The notes under the pieces: generated by a model
Databases searched by the model: none
Seen by the model: the letters and a program-made list of their open reading frames with translations, nothing else
Told to the model about the DNA's origin: nothing
Program-made: the position numbers and the translations under genes
Shown: positions 62,083-64,000 of the stretch, in pieces
How positions within the stretch are numbered: the stretch's first letter is position 1
Layout of the letters: each line of letters opens with the position of its first letter
NCBI RefSeq assembly: GCF_004345675.1
Contig: NZ_SLWU01000009.1
Span: 29,066-93,065 of the forward strand
Length of the DNA: 64,000 bases
Direction: 5' to 3'
Origin: Caldanaerobacter subterraneus
Lineage (GTDB): Bacteria > Bacillota > Thermoanaerobacteria > Thermoanaerobacterales > Thermoanaerobacteraceae

Positions 62083-62364
62083 TTATTCACTTTCTAACTT
62101 TTCGAATCCTTTGGTAAATAAATCATTCCCGTATTTTCTTCTTCTCTTCTCTGCTACTGAGTAACAATAATCATCATCTCTTGGAGAAACCGCTACTATA
62201 TTCATGAGTTTTTTATCTCTAACGAGTGTATACACTACTCTTATTCCTATATTCTTGTACTTGATCTTAAAAAAGCCTGTCAAATTGTTTCCTTGTTTAT
62301 TACCCAAAGGTTTTCCATAACCACCTTCACTTTGAGGGAGAGGCATATTATTCAATCTCCACAA
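62083..62364 (-). pseudogene. N-terminally truncated RelE/ParE-type toxin
   Basis: From MPLPQSEGG on, the frame matches the C-terminal half of a RelE-type toxin (GYGKPLGNK, NLTGFFKIKYKNIGIRVVYTL, AVSPRDDDYCYSVAEKR). The first 35 to 40 residues of such toxins (the initial strand and two helices) are missing, and the frame starts inside the antitoxin gene. A deletion probably removed them. The product is likely inactive, though the catalytic-side basic residues remain. Confidence 0.7.
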
Positions 62365-62716
62365 TATCGATGTACTTTTTTAATTCTTCTTTTGTCAATC
62401 CATCTTCTTTAAGAATCTCCTCAAAAGGCAAAGTTTCTCCTTCTTTTAAATTTTTTGTCCTTTCGATTGCAAGCTGTAAAAGTTCAAGGTCTTCCTGTGC
62501 TTCTATAAGTTCATCATATTCTTCGATAGGTATAATTACTGCTTGAGGTTTGTTATTTTTAACAACTATATAATGTTCCTTTTTTTTAGCAACCTTCTCT
62601 ATAATTTTTGATGCTTTTCCTCTCCCTAAATCACTCACGGAAATCATATACGAAGCCAAATCTTTAAGATTAAAAAACTTTCTTTTGCTCATAACTGCAT
62701 CACCCACTTTTATCAA
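62348..62716 (-). CDS. Phd/YefM-type antitoxin
   Basis: A DNA-binding N-terminus (FNLKDLASYMISVSDLGRGKASKIIEKV) and the Phd/YefM core YIVVKNNKPQAVIIPIEEYDEL are followed by a long helical C-terminal tail (about 70-122). The start is TTG (62714-62716), 7 bases after AGGAGGG. It overlaps the truncated toxin gene. Confidence 0.85.
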   Translation of the reverse strand: MIKVGDAVMSKRKFFNLKDLASYMISVSDLGRGKASKIIEKVAKKKEHYIVVKNNKPQAVIIPIEEYDELIEAQEDLELLQLAIERTKNLKEGETLPFEEILKEDGLTKEELKKYIDIVEIE

Positions 62717-62822
62717 TGTACATCCCTCCTTCCTATTTTATTCTTTGCTCAATTAAATTATACCAGTAGTATAACAAATTTTCAATTAAAAATTAATGAA
62801 AATTTTAATGAATTACTATCCA

Positions 62823-62858
62823 GACGTTAGTCCGACGTTAGGGACGGTTCCTTTTGTT
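62823..62858. repeat. Direct repeat and REP-like sequence
   Basis: GACGTTAG occurs twice 11 bases apart (near 62824-62842), followed by GGGACGGTTCCTTTTG. The latter resembles extragenic sequences often associated with transposase genes in clostridia. The surrounding gap 62717-62986 shows no gene. Confidence 0.4.
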
Positions 62859-62986
62859 CGATTGTACCAAAAGTTACTCGATAGATTAAAATAGCATTTT
62901 GAATAGATCACTATATAAATTCTTTTTATGCACTAATTATATATCTTTTCATATGCTAAAATTAGATATGCAAGAGGAGGAATAAT

Positions 62987-63553
62987 ATGGATAAGCTTGT
63001 AGCAAAAAAATATAATTTAGTTTTAAGAGGAATATCTCAAAGGACTCTTGAAGAACACTACAAGTTGTACAATGGATATGTAGAAAAGACAAACGAAATA
63101 CGTGAAAAATTAAAAACAGTCGATCGTTCAAAAGCAAATGCCAGCTATAGTGAATATAGAGAACTCAAACTAGAAGAGACTTACAATTTAGATGGAGTAA
63201 AACTTCACGAGTTATATTTTGAAAACTTAGGAGGAGCAGGTGGCATACCTGATGGCATAATAGCCCCAATGATTGCACTTGATTTCGGCTCCTTTGAAAA
63301 CTGGAGACAGGACTTCATAGCCTGTGGAATGGCTTCCCGGGGCTGGACTGTTCTTTGCTTTGACCCTATAGATTTAAAACTTCACAATTACCTTCAGGAC
63401 TTCCACAACCACGGCATAGTATCAAGGACGATTCCTCTTCTGGTCCTTGACACCTACGAACACGCCTATTTTATAGATTACGGCACTGATAAAAAAAGCT
63501 ATATAGAGGCCTTTATGAACAATATAAAATGGGAGGAGGTAGGTAACAGTTGA
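62987..63553 (+). CDS. Fe/Mn superoxide dismutase family protein (divergent)
   Basis: The four metal ligands of Fe/Mn SOD are present: His in TLEEHYKLYNGYV, His in KLHELYFENLGG, and Asp and His in DTYEHAYFIDYG. The usual DVWEHAY has Tyr for Trp, the GKHH stretch after the first ligand is KLYN, and a His-Asn-His (FHNHG) stands where the second-sphere Gln usually lies. It could be a superoxide dismutase for oxygen exposure or a metal protein with changed chemistry. GAGGAGG precedes the ATG. Confidence 0.85.
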   Translation: MDKLVAKKYNLVLRGISQRTLEEHYKLYNGYVEKTNEIREKLKTVDRSKANASYSEYRELKLEETYNLDGVKLHELYFENLGGAGGIPDGIIAPMIALDFGSFENWRQDFIACGMASRGWTVLCFDPIDLKLHNYLQDFHNHGIVSRTIPLLVLDTYEHAYFIDYGTDKKSYIEAFMNNIKWEEVGNS

Positions 63554-63597
63554 AGATAGTAATGCAAAGTGGTATAATTTTAATTTGGTGATAATAA

Positions 63598-64000
63598 ATG
63601 TTACTAAGCATGCAAAAAGTAAAGGAAATGTACTCAATTAGTCGAAGAACACTTATAAACTGGGAAAAGGAAGGATTAATAACACCTGTGAAAACTCCAA
63701 AAGGCATTAGAAGGTATAAAAAAGAAGATATAGAGAAGTTATTAGGCATGCTGGAAGAAAACCCAAAACCTAAAAGTAGTTTTGTATGCAAGAGTGTCCA
63801 CAAAGAAACAGGAAGAATATCTCAAGAATCAGATTAGAAGGCTTGAGGAATACGCTAATTCCCAAGGATGGCAGTATGAAGTCATACATGAGATAGCAAG
63901 TGGAATAAATGAAATAAAGAGCTAGCAAAGGACTTAATAGCAATAGTAACATCGTTTGCAGCAAGAATTTACGGACAAAGGGGTGGCAAAAAACATGATA
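63598..64000 (+). pseudogene. IS607-family serine recombinase, frameshifted and internally deleted
   Basis: The frame from 63598 gives a MerR-like helix-turn-helix (YSISRRTLINWEKEGLI, GIRRYKKEDIEKLL). A shift near 63772 is needed to enter the resolvase domain (VLYARVSTKKQEEYLKNQI, then HEIASGIN), which ends in TAG near 63922. About 80-100 residues are missing; the conserved end (DLIAIVTSFAARIYGQRGGKK) resumes at about 63930 and runs to the window edge. IS607 elements usually carry a tnpB gene next; it would lie beyond the window. Confidence 0.88.
63598..64000 (+). mobile_element. IS607-family element remnant (extends past window)
   Basis: Only the broken recombinase gene lies in the window. 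IS607 elements have no terminal inverted repeats, so the left end cannot be set; it should lie between the SOD gene (63553) and 63598. Confidence 0.7.

Overview
The window is about 64 kb of a low-GC, thermophilic, spore-forming, anaerobic Firmicute. Gene content points to the Thermoanaerobacter/Caldanaerobacter group: an NAD-linked multisubunit [FeFe] hydrogenase beside a sensory [FeFe] hydrogenase, SpoIVFA/SpoIVFB, an RNase G-obg-rpmA block, S-layer (SLH) proteins and many GTG/TTG starts behind strong Shine-Dalgarno (SD) sites. This is inferred from the proteins; no database search was made. Most genes lie on the minus strand and read right to left.

Layout. 1-3.1 kb: envelope and competence genes (a coiled-coil secreted protein cut by the window edge, comEA, dacF). 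3.1-8.6 kb: an unusual metabolic island. A c-di-AMP (ydaO-type) riboswitch precedes an opine-dehydrogenase-like gene and a B12-binding, mutase-like fusion protein. An asparagine-synthetase homologue without its glutaminase cysteine lies downstream and a YheO/DauR-like regulator upstream. 8.6-12.9 kb: a decayed flavin-based extracellular electron transfer locus; the FMN-binding lipoprotein, apbE and the Gx transporter are intact, while the UbiA prenyltransferase, polyprenyl synthase and NusG-II genes are broken. 12.9-14.5 kb: an inactivated IS110-family element with a GC-rich structured leader that looks like a bridge RNA. 14.7-35.9 kb: conserved housekeeping and cell-shape core (rsfS, LCP, yqeK, nadD, obg, spo0B-like, rpmA-prp-rplU with its L21 leader, rng, radical SAM genes, spoIVFB/FA, mgsA, rodA, minCDE, pbp2, mreBCD, radC, maf).

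36.0-45.1 kb: the hydrogenase region. One operon carries HydC, an ATPase-domain protein, a 2Fe-2S protein, HydB and HydA, behind a promoter with a Rex-like site. Upstream lies a second operon encoding a SPOR-like membrane protein, two DRTGG proteins, an RsbW-like ATPase, a HydS-type sensory hydrogenase and a PHP phosphoesterase; it looks like a redox or H2-sensing signalling module. 45-56 kb: lytic transglycosylases, typA, a second c-di-AMP riboswitch in front of an SH3-NlpC/P60 hydrolase, tRNA-Leu(GAG), a peptide-binding lipoprotein, nicotinate phosphoribosyltransferase, coaE and polA. 55.6-61.4 kb: an ECF sigma factor with anti-sigma factor. The sigma gene's own upstream motif (GGAAC-N16-CGTC) recurs exactly before an SLH/YcdB surface protein at 59.3 kb. 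61.4-64 kb: a DUF436 protein, an antitoxin with an N-terminally truncated RelE-like toxin, an Fe/Mn superoxide-dismutase-like protein and an internally deleted IS607 recombinase at the window end.

The likeliest undescribed biology is the c-di-AMP-controlled B12/opine-dehydrogenase island and the HydS/DRTGG/PHP signalling operon.
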